From positions 3,038,001 through 3,102,000 of the forward strand of contig OY282455.1 in assembly GCA_958296195.1 (NCBI GenBank): a stretch of DNA of 64,000 bases, read 5' to 3'. Of this stretch, positions 16,685-26,010 are shown one piece after another. Below the pieces are notes generated by a model that was not told where the DNA came from, searched no databases, and saw only the letters and a program-made list of their open reading frames with translations. A program made the position numbers and the translations under genes. The stretch is from an uncultured Pseudomonadales bacterium. Its GTDB lineage: Bacteria > Pseudomonadota > Gammaproteobacteria > Pseudomonadales > Azotimanducaceae. Numbering within the stretch: the first letter of the stretch is position 1; each line of letters begins with the position of its first letter.

Positions 16685-17728
16685 CTAATTTGACGCCGCC
16701 GGCAGCCTTAAGAGCATCTTGCCGCGGTTTGCGCCTCGGTAGAGCTTCTCGAACGCCAGCGGGAAGTCCCCCACGTCACCGTCGATGACGTGCTCCACCA
16801 GTTTTAGATCCCCGCTTTGGATCCAACGGGCCATCCGCGAACGGGCTTCGGCGTAGCGGTCGGCGTAGTCGAAGATCACGAAGCCCTGCATCCGGGCGCG
16901 CATGGTGCCCAGCCAGATGTAGTTGTTGGGGCCGGTCATGGCCTCGGCGGCGTATTGGGAGGTGGAGCCGCACAGCAGCACCACGCCGCGCATGGCGATC
17001 AGGCGCAGGCTTTCGTCCAGCACCGAGCCGCCCACGTTGTCGAAGATCACGTCGATGCGGTCGGGCGCCGCTTCGGCCAGGCGCTCGTAAAGGTCGCCTT
17101 CGGTGTAGTTGATGGCCGCATGGTAGCCCAAGGTCTCAGTCAGCCAGCGGCACTTTTCGGCGCTGCTGGTCAGGCCGATCACCCGCGCCCCCGCCAAGCG
17201 GGCGATCTGCCCGGCGATGGAGCCCACCGCCCCGGCGGCGCCGTTGACCAGCACGGTTTGCCCCGGCTGCGGCTTGCATTCTTCGGTGATGGCGAAGTAG
17301 GCGGTCAGGCCGGAGACGCCAAAGCCACCCAGCCAAGCCCCCAAGGGCGCCTGGCTGAGGTCGCACTTCTCCAGCCCCTCGCCGTTGCTCAGGGCGTGGC
17401 TTTGCAGGCCCAGCCCGCCCAACACGTATTCGCCGGCCTGGTAGGACGCATGGTTTGACTCAATCACCTTGCCGGCGACGGAGCCACGCACCAGATCGCC
17501 GGGGCGCACCCGAAACAGAAACTCTTCGCTGTCGCGGACGATGAGGCGCAAGGCGGCATCGACCGAAAGATAGTGGGCCTCCACCAACACCTCACCCTCC
17601 CCGGTTCGGGGAATGGGGCCAGTGCGCACCTCAAAGTCCTGCGGCCCGGCGATGCCTTCCGGCACCCGCCTCAAGTGGAGTTGCCGCAACAGGCCCTCAT
17701 TGCCGCCGCCGTTGGCGCCCTTGCTCAC
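16685..17728 (-). CDS. NADP-dependent MDR-family oxidoreductase
   Basis: 347 aa, medium-chain dehydrogenase/reductase without the catalytic zinc ligands. The Rossmann segment is VNGAAGAVGSIAGQIARLAGARVIGLTSSAEK, with a characteristic AINY and DNVGG further on. It resembles the leukotriene B4 12-hydroxydehydrogenase/CurA group, which reduces alpha,beta-unsaturated carbonyls with NADPH. The start is GTG at 17728. It lies 49 bp downstream of the TonB-dependent receptor gene on the same strand, so cotranscription is possible. The substrate is unknown. Confidence 0.85.
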   Translation of the reverse strand: MSKGANGGGNEGLLRQLHLRRVPEGIAGPQDFEVRTGPIPRTGEGEVLVEAHYLSVDAALRLIVRDSEEFLFRVRPGDLVRGSVAGKVIESNHASYQAGEYVLGGLGLQSHALSNGEGLEKCDLSQAPLGAWLGGFGVSGLTAYFAITEECKPQPGQTVLVNGAAGAVGSIAGQIARLAGARVIGLTSSAEKCRWLTETLGYHAAINYTEGDLYERLAEAAPDRIDVIFDNVGGSVLDESLRLIAMRGVVLLCGSTSQYAAEAMTGPNNYIWLGTMRARMQGFVIFDYADRYAEARSRMARWIQSGDLKLVEHVIDGDVGDFPLAFEKLYRGANRGKMLLRLPAASN

Positions 17729-17776
17729 GATGCTCCCTACTCCTCCGCCGCACCGACGCTAAGCCCAGCCCGATGC

Positions 17777-20410
17777 CTACCGGAACTCCGACCCGAATTC
17801 AACGCCCCATTGCAAGGGCGCACCGTATTGGCTGAAGTTCCACAGGCCAGCCACGGAGTTGGCCGACACCCGGTACTCCTCGTTGAGCAGGTTCTTGCCG
17901 AACAAGGTGACGTACCAGCGGGCGTCCGCGGCGGTGTAGGTGATGTTGGCGTCGAGCAGCGTCCGCGCCTCCAACTGCGTGTAGGTCGGATGCCGCGCCA
18001 CCGGCGTGGCGCCGAACTTCGGGTTGGTGCCCGTGGCCGCGTTGGGGTCGAACGGGCTCATTTCCGCATCGCTCTGGTAGTGCAGCTGCAGGTTGTAGGT
18101 GATGCTGCCGCCGTTCGCCAAATCCTGGTCGTAGATGGCTTGGCCGCCCAACTGCCATTTGGAGGCGAAGGGAATGTCCAAGCTGGTCAAGTCCAGACCT
18201 TCAAACTCGAACTCGTCGTAGCTGGCGTCCAGAAAGCCGAGGGACCCCTTGAGCTGCAGGCGGTCCGTGACCAGCCAGGTGGTCTCCACCTCCACGCCCT
18301 TGGCGTTGGACTCCCCGGCGTTCAGGGTGATGGTCTCCTGCCCCTCGACGCCGCTGACCGGGTCCGTGAAGCGGAACACCTGGTTGCGCTGCAAGTCCTC
18401 GAAGTTCGTGTAGAAGGCGGCGACGTTCAGGCGCAGCCGGCTGTCGAGCAGGTCCGTCTTGAAGCCCACCTCGTAGTTGATGTTCTTCTCCGGCTTGTAG
18501 GCGATGCAGGTCAGCTCCTGGGAGCAGGTTTCGCTGAAACCGCCGGCCAGGAAGCCCGTGGCGACGCTGCCGTACCAGAGTTGGTTGTCCGAGGGTTTGT
18601 AGTCCAGCACGATGCGCCAAGTGGTCTCGGACCATGTTTCGCTGCTATCGGCGATGAACCGATAGGCGGAATCCGGCAGCACTTGGTTGCGCTGATCGAT
18701 CTGCGAGCCTTCGAGCCCGGCGCGGCTGACCGTGGCGGAAAGCGCGTCTATGCAGTTGGTCGCAAGATCCAACGGCTTGCTGGGGTCCGCCGGCTGCGCA
18801 TCCCGAAGCTCGGTGTACTGGTTGCAGGGGCCGCCGCCGCCGGTGGGCTTGTAGAAGTCCTTCTTGTCCTTGGTGAAGCGCACCCCCGCGGTGATGCTGA
18901 ACTGCTCGTTCAGCATGAAGGTGCCGTCGGTGTAGAGGGCCCAAGACTTCCGGTCCTGCTTGACAATGCCGTGGTTGGGGTTGCCGGTGATGCCGCGCAG
19001 ATCGAGGTTGACGTAGCCGCGTTCGTCAAGGAACGGCGTGCCTGGAAACAGGGAGGACAGCCCCACGGTGGAGTAGGAGCGAAAGTCCAGCTCGTCGCTG
19101 ATGTAGATGCCGCCCACCACGAAGTTCAGCGGCCCATCCAATTCCGTAATCAAGCGCACCTCCTGTTGAATCTGCTCCCGCTCCAGGTTGCGGGTGGCGT
19201 CGAACAGGGACAGGAAGGCTTCACCGGTGTAAGTGCTGGGCAGGGTCTCCTCCTGCTTGCGCAAGCCGCTGATCGACTTCACCGTGAACTTGTCAAAGGC
19301 CATCGACTGGGTGAGGTAGTAGCCGTCCACATCCACCCGGTGGCCGTCCCGGATGTTGATGCCGTTGCCCTGCTGGGTCATGCCGGTGCTGAACGGATCG
19401 TCGTGCCCGGCGGCGTGGATGCCGGGAAAGCCTAGCAATTCAAACAGGAAGCCCTCGCCGGCCGGGGTTTCGTTGATGCTGGCAGGGGAATCGGAGTCGT
19501 CCCGCACGATCTCCCAAATAAAGTAGGCTTCGTAGCGGTCGTTGGGCTGCCATAGCAGCTTGGACTTGGCGGCGATGACGTCCTTGCCGCTCAGCCGCTC
19601 GCCGGCGCCGGTGGTCACCAAACTCAGTTCCGGTGGCAGCATGTCAGGCGTGATGCCAAAGAGCCCGTACAGCGGAGAATTGGGGAAGGTGGCGGTGTCC
19701 TTGTCGTTGGTGTAGAAGCCCTGCTCGTCGGTCAACGACCCGGCGAAGCGAAAGCCGAGTTGCCCTTCGATGATGGGAATGTCGATGCCCACCTGCGCCT
19801 TAAAGTTGTCCGAGCCGCCGTCATAGCCACCGTAGGACACCTGGACGGTGGCGCCCATCTCATCGAGATCCGGGCGCTTGGAGGTGACGGCGATGGTGCC
19901 GCCGGTGCTGTTCTTGCCGAACAGGGTGCCTTGTGGGCCGCGGTAGATCTCCACCTGCTCCAAGTCGAAAAGCTCCACGAACTGGGTCTGCACATGGTTC
20001 AGCGCAAACTCATCGACGAGGATGCCGACGCTGGGGTCCTGGGTGGTGAGGATGGAGATGGTGCCGGTGCCGCGAATGCCGCCGGCCACGGCGTTGAAGC
20101 CGGTTTGCAGGGTCAGGTTGACGTTCGGCGACAGATCGCCCACGGCGCGGATGTCGTTGCCGAAGGTGCGGGCGATGTCGTTGGCCGTAATGGTGGAAAT
20201 GGCGATGGGCGTATCCTGCTGGGAGGCCGCCCGCTTGGTGCCGGTGACGATGATCTCCTCCAGCACTCCTTGCTCCGCCTCTCCCGCTGCAGCCCAAGGC
20301 GCGGCCAGCATGGCGGCCAGCGCCACCGCCGTGGCAACCAGAGCGCCCAATGGCCTATGCGTCAGCCGCTTGTTGAACTTTGGCGTGCACAGTTTTGCAA
20401 TGCTTCCCAT
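17777..20410 (-). CDS. TonB-dependent outer membrane receptor
   Basis: 877 aa. A signal peptide (about 1-42, ending WAAAGEA) is followed by a TonB-box-like EEIIVTGTKR and a plug domain (DTPIAISTITANDI, GIRGTGTISILTTQDPSVGILVDEF, VEIYRGPQGTLFGKNSTGGTI). A 22-strand barrel follows. The plug sequence resembles the receptor group abundant in marine and aromatic-degrading bacteria whose substrates are mostly unknown. It needs a TonB system; one is encoded at 57-61 kb. The promoter must lie in 20411-20648, shared with divergent metX. Confidence 0.93.
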   Translation of the reverse strand: MGSIAKLCTPKFNKRLTHRPLGALVATAVALAAMLAAPWAAAGEAEQGVLEEIIVTGTKRAASQQDTPIAISTITANDIARTFGNDIRAVGDLSPNVNLTLQTGFNAVAGGIRGTGTISILTTQDPSVGILVDEFALNHVQTQFVELFDLEQVEIYRGPQGTLFGKNSTGGTIAVTSKRPDLDEMGATVQVSYGGYDGGSDNFKAQVGIDIPIIEGQLGFRFAGSLTDEQGFYTNDKDTATFPNSPLYGLFGITPDMLPPELSLVTTGAGERLSGKDVIAAKSKLLWQPNDRYEAYFIWEIVRDDSDSPASINETPAGEGFLFELLGFPGIHAAGHDDPFSTGMTQQGNGINIRDGHRVDVDGYYLTQSMAFDKFTVKSISGLRKQEETLPSTYTGEAFLSLFDATRNLEREQIQQEVRLITELDGPLNFVVGGIYISDELDFRSYSTVGLSSLFPGTPFLDERGYVNLDLRGITGNPNHGIVKQDRKSWALYTDGTFMLNEQFSITAGVRFTKDKKDFYKPTGGGGPCNQYTELRDAQPADPSKPLDLATNCIDALSATVSRAGLEGSQIDQRNQVLPDSAYRFIADSSETWSETTWRIVLDYKPSDNQLWYGSVATGFLAGGFSETCSQELTCIAYKPEKNINYEVGFKTDLLDSRLRLNVAAFYTNFEDLQRNQVFRFTDPVSGVEGQETITLNAGESNAKGVEVETTWLVTDRLQLKGSLGFLDASYDEFEFEGLDLTSLDIPFASKWQLGGQAIYDQDLANGGSITYNLQLHYQSDAEMSPFDPNAATGTNPKFGATPVARHPTYTQLEARTLLDANITYTAADARWYVTLFGKNLLNEEYRVSANSVAGLWNFSQYGAPLQWGVEFGSEFR

Positions 20411-20586
20411 TGTTTGGTTCTCCCCTTAAGTTTTCTCGACCGTGATGAAACTAACACAACCAGCCAAGTTTTTAGCCCCGCACCATTCCGTCCCGTCAGT
20501 GTGGTGCAGCGCCTCCCTAGCCGATTGGCGCAATGGCGACGCATCCTAACCATCTAGAAAACAATCGTCAATGCTTGTTTTTCCAA

Positions 20587-20605
20587 GCGCCGGCGATGCC
20601 GGCGC
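20587..20605. repeat. perfect GC-rich inverted repeat
   Basis: An 8-bp perfect stem GCGCCGGC with a 3-base loop GAT, between the divergent receptor and metX genes. No T-run follows on either strand, so it is not a factor-independent terminator. It may be a REP-like palindrome. Confidence 0.6.
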
Positions 20606-20648
20606 CTGAGCGAAGTTGGCTATCCCGTGACCCATCTGCTACGGTCGA

Positions 20649-21737
20649 ATGGTGAGCGCCCTGCAGACATTGACTCTCGACGGCCCCTTCCCCATGCGCC
20701 GGGGTGTCTTGGAAAGCCCGACCATCGCCTACGAGACCCTGGGTGCGTTGGGAGCGCCGGCGGACAACGCCGTGCTGGTGTTCACCGGCCTGTCGCCCTC
20801 CGCCCACATCGCCTCGTCGCCGGAGGACCCGGCCGCCGGCTGGTGGGAGGACATGGTGGGGCCGGACAAGCCCATCGACACCAACCGCTTCTTCGTGGTT
20901 TGCGTCAACTCCTTGGGCAGTTGCTTCGGATCCACCGGGCCAGCTTCCATAAATCCTATTACGAAAACCCACTATCGTCTTGATTTTCCAGTTCTTTCCT
21001 TGGAGGACATCGCCAGCGTCGGCGCCGCCGTGCTGGATCGCTTGAATATCCAAACGACGCATTGCGTCGTCGGCGCCTCCATGGGCGGCATGACGGCGCT
21101 GGCCTTCACCTTGCTGTTTCCGGGGCGCAGCCGCAGCCTGCTGTCCATCTCCGCCGCCGCCCGCAGCCTGCCCTTCGCCATCGCCTTGCGCTCCCTGCAG
21201 CGGGAGATCATCCGCAAGGACCCGGAGTGGCGGCAGGGTCAGTACGAATTCGGCAAAGGCCCGGTCAGCGGCATGAGGCTGGCGCGCAAGCTGGGCATGA
21301 TCACCTACCGCTCCGCCGAGGAGTGGGCGGAGCGTTTTGGGCGGGAGCGGGCCACTCAGGAGCCGCAGCAGGGCGACCCGTTCGGCATCGACTTTGAAGT
21401 GGAGTCCTACCTGGAGGCGCACGCCAACAAGTTCATCGGCGCCTTCGACGCCAACTGCTATCTCTATCTGTCCCGGGCCATGGACCTGTTCGACGCCACC
21501 GACCACGGCGGCAGCCTGAACGGGGCCTTGGCCCAAGTCGAACTGGAGCGGGCGCTCATCATCGGCGTTGAATCCGACTTCCTGTTCCCGCTGCCCCAAC
21601 AGGCCGAACTGGCCGCGGCGCTGCAGCCCCAGGTGCGGGAAGTGGAGTTCAAACGCCTAGGCTCCATCCAAGGCCATGACTCCTTTCTGGTCGATATGGA
21701 CCGTTTCCGCCCGGCGGTTGCGGCGTTCTTCCAGTAG
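20649..21737 (+). CDS. metX: homoserine O-acyltransferase (MetX-like)
   Basis: A 362-aa alpha/beta hydrolase-fold acyltransferase. The nucleophile elbow is GASMGG with S144. The catalytic Asp is in GVESDFLFP and His in IQGHDSFLVD. The N-terminal pattern YETLGAL...ENAVLVFTG and NSLGSCFGSTGP are typical of MetX. It acylates homoserine for methionine synthesis. Acetyl- versus succinyl-CoA specificity, or homoserine versus serine, cannot be settled by eye. Divergent from the TonB-dependent receptor. Confidence 0.85.
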   Translation: MVSALQTLTLDGPFPMRRGVLESPTIAYETLGALGAPADNAVLVFTGLSPSAHIASSPEDPAAGWWEDMVGPDKPIDTNRFFVVCVNSLGSCFGSTGPASINPITKTHYRLDFPVLSLEDIASVGAAVLDRLNIQTTHCVVGASMGGMTALAFTLLFPGRSRSLLSISAAARSLPFAIALRSLQREIIRKDPEWRQGQYEFGKGPVSGMRLARKLGMITYRSAEEWAERFGRERATQEPQQGDPFGIDFEVESYLEAHANKFIGAFDANCYLYLSRAMDLFDATDHGGSLNGALAQVELERALIIGVESDFLFPLPQQAELAAALQPQVREVEFKRLGSIQGHDSFLVDMDRFRPAVAAFFQ

Positions 21738-21818
21738 CTCCTGCAATGCTCCACCCAGGCCGGAGACCGCCGATCAGCGAGCTTCGGGAAACGAATTCAG
21801 GCAAGGCGCTCCAAACCC

Positions 21819-24179
21819 CTACGCCAGAATGATGCGCTGCGTCGAGGTGACCGAGCCGATGTCGGCGCTGCCGGAGTAGCCGGCCTCCACCAAGGCGGCA
21901 ACGCAGGCCCTCGCCTGGGGTTCGGGCACGGCGGCCAGCAAGCCACCGGCGGTCTGCGGATCCGCCAGCAGCCTGACGCGCTCGTCCGCTGGGGCGCAGC
22001 CGCGCAGTTCAAATGGGTTGAGCGCCTGCTCGTTGTCCGCCTGCAGGGCACTGGCCGCCCCCTGCCGGAAGGCCGCCAACGCGCCATCCAAGGCTGGCAC
22101 CGAGTCCATGCGAAGGGCCGCCCCTAGGCCGCCGGCGTCGAGCATTTCCGCCAAATGACCGATCAGGCCAAAACCCGTGACATCGGTGGCGGCGCGAACG
22201 CCGTGCCGCCGCAGCACGGCGAGGGCGCGCCGATTGGACAGGTCCAGATGCTCCAAGGCGCTCTGCAGCGCAGCGCTGGGCGCAAGGCCGCGCATGTGCG
22301 CCGCAAACAAAACGCCGCCGCCCAAGGGCTTTGTCAAGATCAATCGGTCTCCCGGCTGGCCCCCGCCTTTGTGGAGCGCCGGCTCCACTAGGGCGCCGCT
22401 GACGGAAAGCCCCAGCGAGAGTTCCGCGCCTTCGGCGGAATGGCCGCCCACCAAGGGAACGCCGCAATCGTTGAGCACGGCCACCGCCCCGGCAAGCATT
22501 TGGTAGAGGTCCTCCTCCATCATCGGCCCCGCCATCAAGGGAACGGTGGCCAAGGCTAGGGCGCTGGTGGGCGCGGCGCCCATGGCGTAGATGTCGTTCA
22601 GGCTGTGGTGGGCGGCAATGCGCCCGAAGCGGTAGGGGTCGTCCACTAGGCTGCGGAAGCCGTCGATGCTGAGCACCAAGGGCGCTGCGGTTGATTCCAG
22701 CACGGCGGCGTCGTCGCCGATGCCTTGCCTCAGGCCGGGGCCTTGCTGGGGCGGCAGCCGGGACAAGGCCCGTTGCAGCAGGCCGGCGGCCAGCTTGGCA
22801 CCGCAGCCGCCGCAGCGCACGGGGTCCAGCGGCTCTGCGTCGGCCGCGTAGGCCAGTGTTTGGGTCGGTGGGGGAGACGCCATGGACGGCAAGTCCTTGT
22901 AGCGGGTCATGAAGCGCCGGTCGATCCGGTTCTTCCAGCGCCAAACCCAGCGCCCTTGGGCGGCGAACGGCCCCCAGGACGCGACGGCGCCGCCAGCGCC
23001 GGTGCCGATCAGGCTTAGGGCAAGGCGTTGCGGCCTAAAGGTTCGGAGACGACGGCCCAGCAAGGCGCGGCGCAGGTTGTCCGCCAGCACCGGCCCGGCC
23101 CGCACCGCATAGACGCCGGACTTGGCCAAGGCTCGGTGGGTGAAATGGATGACGTCGCCGGCGGCGTAAACCCGTTCGTGGGAGATGGACCTAAGCGTCG
23201 GCGCCACCTGAATGAAACCCTTGGCGTCCGTTGCCAAGGCGCTGTCCCGCACCCAATCCGGGGCGGTGACGCCGGTGACCCAAAACAGATGGTCGAACGG
23301 CAGTTGGCCGCCATCCGCAAAATGCAGAACGCCTGCTCCTGCGCCCTCTGCCGGCGCCGATGCTGAGCCACGGCGCTGCGCCCCTCCAACATCGCCCGCC
23401 GCGCCACCCGAAAGGCCGCACACCTCACTCCCAGGAGGTCCGTGGGTCGCCGCACTCTGTGTGCGGGGTCGTGTTCCCGCCGGCTGGGGTTCCGGCGATA
23501 AATCCGCGTCCCCATCCTCGTAGCGGCCCTGCTCCGCAGCGGCGGCGGAGACCGCGGCCCTGATCAAGCCGATGTTCACCTGCGTCAACTTGCGCCGCAG
23601 CAGCCTTTGGGCGGCGGCGCCGTGGTCGGGCAGGAACTCGGCGGCCACGAGCTGGATGCTGACCGCCTCTCCCAGCGCCCGCCGGGCCGCCAAGGCAAGC
23701 TCAACGCCGCCGGCGCCGCCGCCTACAAAAACCACTCGCTCCGCGGCGCGAACGCTCCTTTTCATGGCCTCCCAAGCCGGCAGGAAGCGGCCGATGGGCT
23801 TGACCGGGACCCCCACCCCCGCCGGCGCATCGGGCGCCGCCCCGCAGTTGATGGACAGCAAGTCGAACCGCAGCGGCGGGCGGCGCCGGCAGAGGACCCG
23901 ATGGCCATCAAGGTCCAAGGCCGTCGCCTCATCGTCAATGAGCCGAGCGCCGGCGAACCGGCACAGTGGGCCAAGATCTATGTGAATGTCCTCCCACCCA
24001 TGCCAGCCGGCCACATAGCCCGGCAACATGCCTGAATAGGGGCTGTGCGCCTCCCGGGCCAAAACGGTCAGGCGAACGCCGGCCAAGGGCGCCATGCCGA
24101 ACGCCTTGAGCACCTGCACATGGCTGTGGCCGCCGCCGACCAGCAGCAGGTCGCAAACTGGGGGCGATGCAGGGCGCAT
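21819..24179 (-). CDS. selD: NADH dehydrogenase-like/selenide water dikinase fusion
   Basis: 786 aa. Residues 1 to about 440 are an FAD/NAD(P)-binding oxidoreductase (LLLVGGGHSHVQVLKAFG at 11-28; AAGDVIHF). The C-terminal SelD domain makes selenophosphate from selenide and ATP; it starts RCGGCGAK with the catalytic Cys459 and Lys462, then GDDAAV, TTDFIDP-like and GGHS. The residue often Cys or Sec after GCG is Ala here. NDH-SelD fusions are known in other bacteria. An insertion of about 59 aa sits at roughly 222-280. I prefer ATG 24179 (GGAG 10 bp upstream) over 24224. Confidence 0.95.
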   Translation of the reverse strand: MRPASPPVCDLLLVGGGHSHVQVLKAFGMAPLAGVRLTVLAREAHSPYSGMLPGYVAGWHGWEDIHIDLGPLCRFAGARLIDDEATALDLDGHRVLCRRRPPLRFDLLSINCGAAPDAPAGVGVPVKPIGRFLPAWEAMKRSVRAAERVVFVGGGAGGVELALAARRALGEAVSIQLVAAEFLPDHGAAAQRLLRRKLTQVNIGLIRAAVSAAAAEQGRYEDGDADLSPEPQPAGTRPRTQSAATHGPPGSEVCGLSGGAAGDVGGAQRRGSASAPAEGAGAGVLHFADGGQLPFDHLFWVTGVTAPDWVRDSALATDAKGFIQVAPTLRSISHERVYAAGDVIHFTHRALAKSGVYAVRAGPVLADNLRRALLGRRLRTFRPQRLALSLIGTGAGGAVASWGPFAAQGRWVWRWKNRIDRRFMTRYKDLPSMASPPPTQTLAYAADAEPLDPVRCGGCGAKLAAGLLQRALSRLPPQQGPGLRQGIGDDAAVLESTAAPLVLSIDGFRSLVDDPYRFGRIAAHHSLNDIYAMGAAPTSALALATVPLMAGPMMEEDLYQMLAGAVAVLNDCGVPLVGGHSAEGAELSLGLSVSGALVEPALHKGGGQPGDRLILTKPLGGGVLFAAHMRGLAPSAALQSALEHLDLSNRRALAVLRRHGVRAATDVTGFGLIGHLAEMLDAGGLGAALRMDSVPALDGALAAFRQGAASALQADNEQALNPFELRGCAPADERVRLLADPQTAGGLLAAVPEPQARACVAALVEAGYSGSADIGSVTSTQRIILA
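23340..23516 (-). repeat. palindrome-rich in-frame insertion in selD
   Basis: About 177 bp within the NADH-dehydrogenase-like domain that encode a low-complexity Gly/Ala/Pro/Ser stretch unlike the flanking FAD-domain sequence. The DNA contains short hairpins, for example CCGCAC/GTGCGG and CGCCGGctggggttCCGGCG. It looks like an inserted palindromic repeat that kept the frame, but no second copy was found in this window. Boundaries are approximate. Confidence 0.45.
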
Positions 24180-24264
24180 CAGCGCCCTACTCCAAGATTG
24201 CGGCCAGCCGGCACGTTTCACCAAGCCGCGGGCCCGCCTGCATTAGCCAAGTCAAGCTCATCCC

Positions 24265-25389
24265 TTAGTGCGCTGAGGCCGCATCTCCCGACATGGTTGG
24301 CTGACGCCCTGGCTCAGGCGCTCCCCGTGTGCAACCGGGCGCGTAGGCGGCGGTGAACAGTTCGCGCAGGTCGACGCTTGTGGCGCTGGGGCTGCTCCAG
24401 GCCCCCACGGGGCCTTCCAGCAGTCCCTGCACAGGGTCGAACCGGGCGCTGATGGAGAAGAAGCTCTCCCTTGGGTTGGAGGTGGCGCCGTAGCGCAGGT
24501 CGCTGGCGGCGGCTTCAAGGCCGTTGGCGGTGCGCTGTAGGAAGGGATAGCTCCAGCCCATGCTGAACCAGTCGAAGATGCGCCCCTCCCTAGTGTTCGC
24601 CAAGGCTAAGCCAACGCTCCGGTCGCCGGGCGGCGCCCTGCCCCAATCCACCGGGCAAGGTGCCCAAGTGGAAAGATAGCCCACCAAAACTTCCGCATCG
24701 GTGCGCACGACGATGCGACGGTAGTGCAATTGCAGAACGGTGGGAAAGGCTTGGAGTAGGTAGTCCTCGCCCTGCGCAAGCCCCCCCGCCGCCGGCGCAC
24801 TGCGCAGCGCCGCAAACTGCTCTCCCGCCAGCCGCTCCGCCAATTGGTTCTGCTGCCAACCGTAGGCCAAGTAGCTGGAACTGACCAGCAAGGCCGCAAT
24901 GGCGGCGATCTTGCGGCGGCGAGGCACTTTAAGCAGGGCGCCCACCAGCAGCCCGACCAGCAAAATCAGGGAATAGAAAGGCTCGATGATCGGCATGGCG
25001 TTGACCGCGTAGCGCTGCTCCGTCAACGGCAGCAGCAGTTGGGTGCCGTAGGGCGTCAGCCAGTCCAGCAGCGGATGGGAGAGCAGCGCCAGGGTGGCGA
25101 TTGCCAGCCACCAGCAGTGCTGCCGTCGCCAACGCCGGCCGTCGCCAAAGCGCCGCCACAGCCAATGCCCGAACAACGGGCCGACCGCCGCCAAAAGGAT
25201 CAAGGAATGGGTGTAGCCCCGATGATGCACCAGATTGTCAAAGAAGTCCCCACCGACGCTGAACAGCACGTCGATGTCCGGCGCCGCACCCAAAACCGCC
25301 CCAGCCGCCAGCACCCCTCTCGCCATGTCCGCCGGGGCAACGCTGCGGGCCGTGAGGGCACCAAGAGCGGCTTGTGTGAAAGGATCCAT
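24265..25389 (-). CDS. YdjM-like membrane-bound metal-dependent hydrolase
   Basis: 374 aa, inner membrane. The opening DPFTQAALGALTAR and the motif HHRGYTHSL (about 55-63) are signatures of the YdjM/DUF457 family of predicted metal-dependent membrane hydrolases. Several membrane helices follow (LILLAAVGPLFGHW, ALLSHPLLDWLTPYGTQLLLPL, LILLVGLLVGAL) and a large C-terminal soluble region. His and Asp pairs in these segments likely bind metal. The substrate is unknown. It lies downstream of the DUF4258 pair on the same strand. Confidence 0.8.
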   Translation of the reverse strand: MDPFTQAALGALTARSVAPADMARGVLAAGAVLGAAPDIDVLFSVGGDFFDNLVHHRGYTHSLILLAAVGPLFGHWLWRRFGDGRRWRRQHCWWLAIATLALLSHPLLDWLTPYGTQLLLPLTEQRYAVNAMPIIEPFYSLILLVGLLVGALLKVPRRRKIAAIAALLVSSSYLAYGWQQNQLAERLAGEQFAALRSAPAAGGLAQGEDYLLQAFPTVLQLHYRRIVVRTDAEVLVGYLSTWAPCPVDWGRAPPGDRSVGLALANTREGRIFDWFSMGWSYPFLQRTANGLEAAASDLRYGATSNPRESFFSISARFDPVQGLLEGPVGAWSSPSATSVDLRELFTAAYAPGCTRGAPEPGRQPTMSGDAASAH

Positions 25390-25430
25390 TCAATATGAAA
25401 CGCCAAGGCGCACAGGTTGGCGGAACTCCA

Positions 25431-25691
25431 TTAGGGCGTCGGGCGACCATCCCTCAAGCCGGATTTCCGGGATGCTTTTTGAATGGGGGTCAAGCGATAA
25501 ACTCGGGCGGCAATGCGGGATGCGCGCTCCACATCGCCATCACGAAGCGCATCCCGGACGTCATCAAGCCTATAGGCATCATCCAGAGACAGGTAGGGCG
25601 CCCAAGCATCCTTGGCATCCAAGAGCTTGACATCCACCTCAGCAGCCAACGCGCCTTCGCGCACAAGCCTTGTGCTTAGCCTAAGACTCAT
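25431..25691 (-). CDS. small protein paired with DUF4258, possible antitoxin
   Basis: 86 aa, no family recognised. It is Asp/Arg-rich (DVRDALRDGDVERASRIAARVYRL). A strong GGAGG lies 4 bp before the ATG, and the start overlaps the stop of the DUF4258 gene by 11 bp, so it is translated with that gene. A small acidic partner beside a DUF4258 protein is the layout of some toxin-antitoxin loci, but nothing here proves that role. Confidence 0.55.
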   Translation of the reverse strand: MSLRLSTRLVREGALAAEVDVKLLDAKDAWAPYLSLDDAYRLDDVRDALRDGDVERASRIAARVYRLTPIQKASRKSGLRDGRPTP

Positions 25692-26010
25692 GTCGCCTCC
25701 TTAAACAGTCTTCATGCCAAATATTCGGATCAGGCCTGTACGCCGTGACCACAACAGCCGGCGAAGCCCGTCCGGAAGGAATTCCCCAAACTACATGAAT
25801 TGGCAAACCCAATCCATCCCGTTGCAAAACCAAGCAACATGGCCCCTTGGGGTAGTCGGGGTAATCCTCCACCAAAACAGCCTCATCAAATCCTTGGATT
25901 AGTTTGCGCACCGAAATGTCGTCCTCCGCCAATTCTTCGTAGCCGTGCAGGGAAATCCGCACATCGCCACTCGCAACTAGTTGGTGGATTCGCTTGAGGG
26001 TGGCGCTCAT
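25681..26010 (-). CDS. DUF4258 domain protein, toxin-like
   Basis: 109 aa. The pattern ISLHGYEELAEDDIS, then LVLQRDGLGLPIHVVWGI and VVVTAYRPDP, is typical of DUF4258, a small fold related to RelE/BrnT-type toxins. The ATG at 26010 overlaps the stop of the thioredoxin-like gene (ATGA), and its stop overlaps the next start, so all three are coupled. It may be a toxin or an RNA-binding protein with another role. Confidence 0.7.
   Translation of the reverse strand: MSATLKRIHQLVASGDVRISLHGYEELAEDDISVRKLIQGFDEAVLVEDYPDYPKGPCCLVLQRDGLGLPIHVVWGIPSGRASPAVVVTAYRPDPNIWHEDCLRRRHES

Noticed and set aside
17573..19435. 620-codon open frame opposite the TonB-dependent receptor
   Set aside because: Antisense shadow of a receptor with strong motifs; low-complexity Val/Gly-rich composition.
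20587..20605. terminator call for the GC palindrome
   Set aside because: No run of T on either strand.
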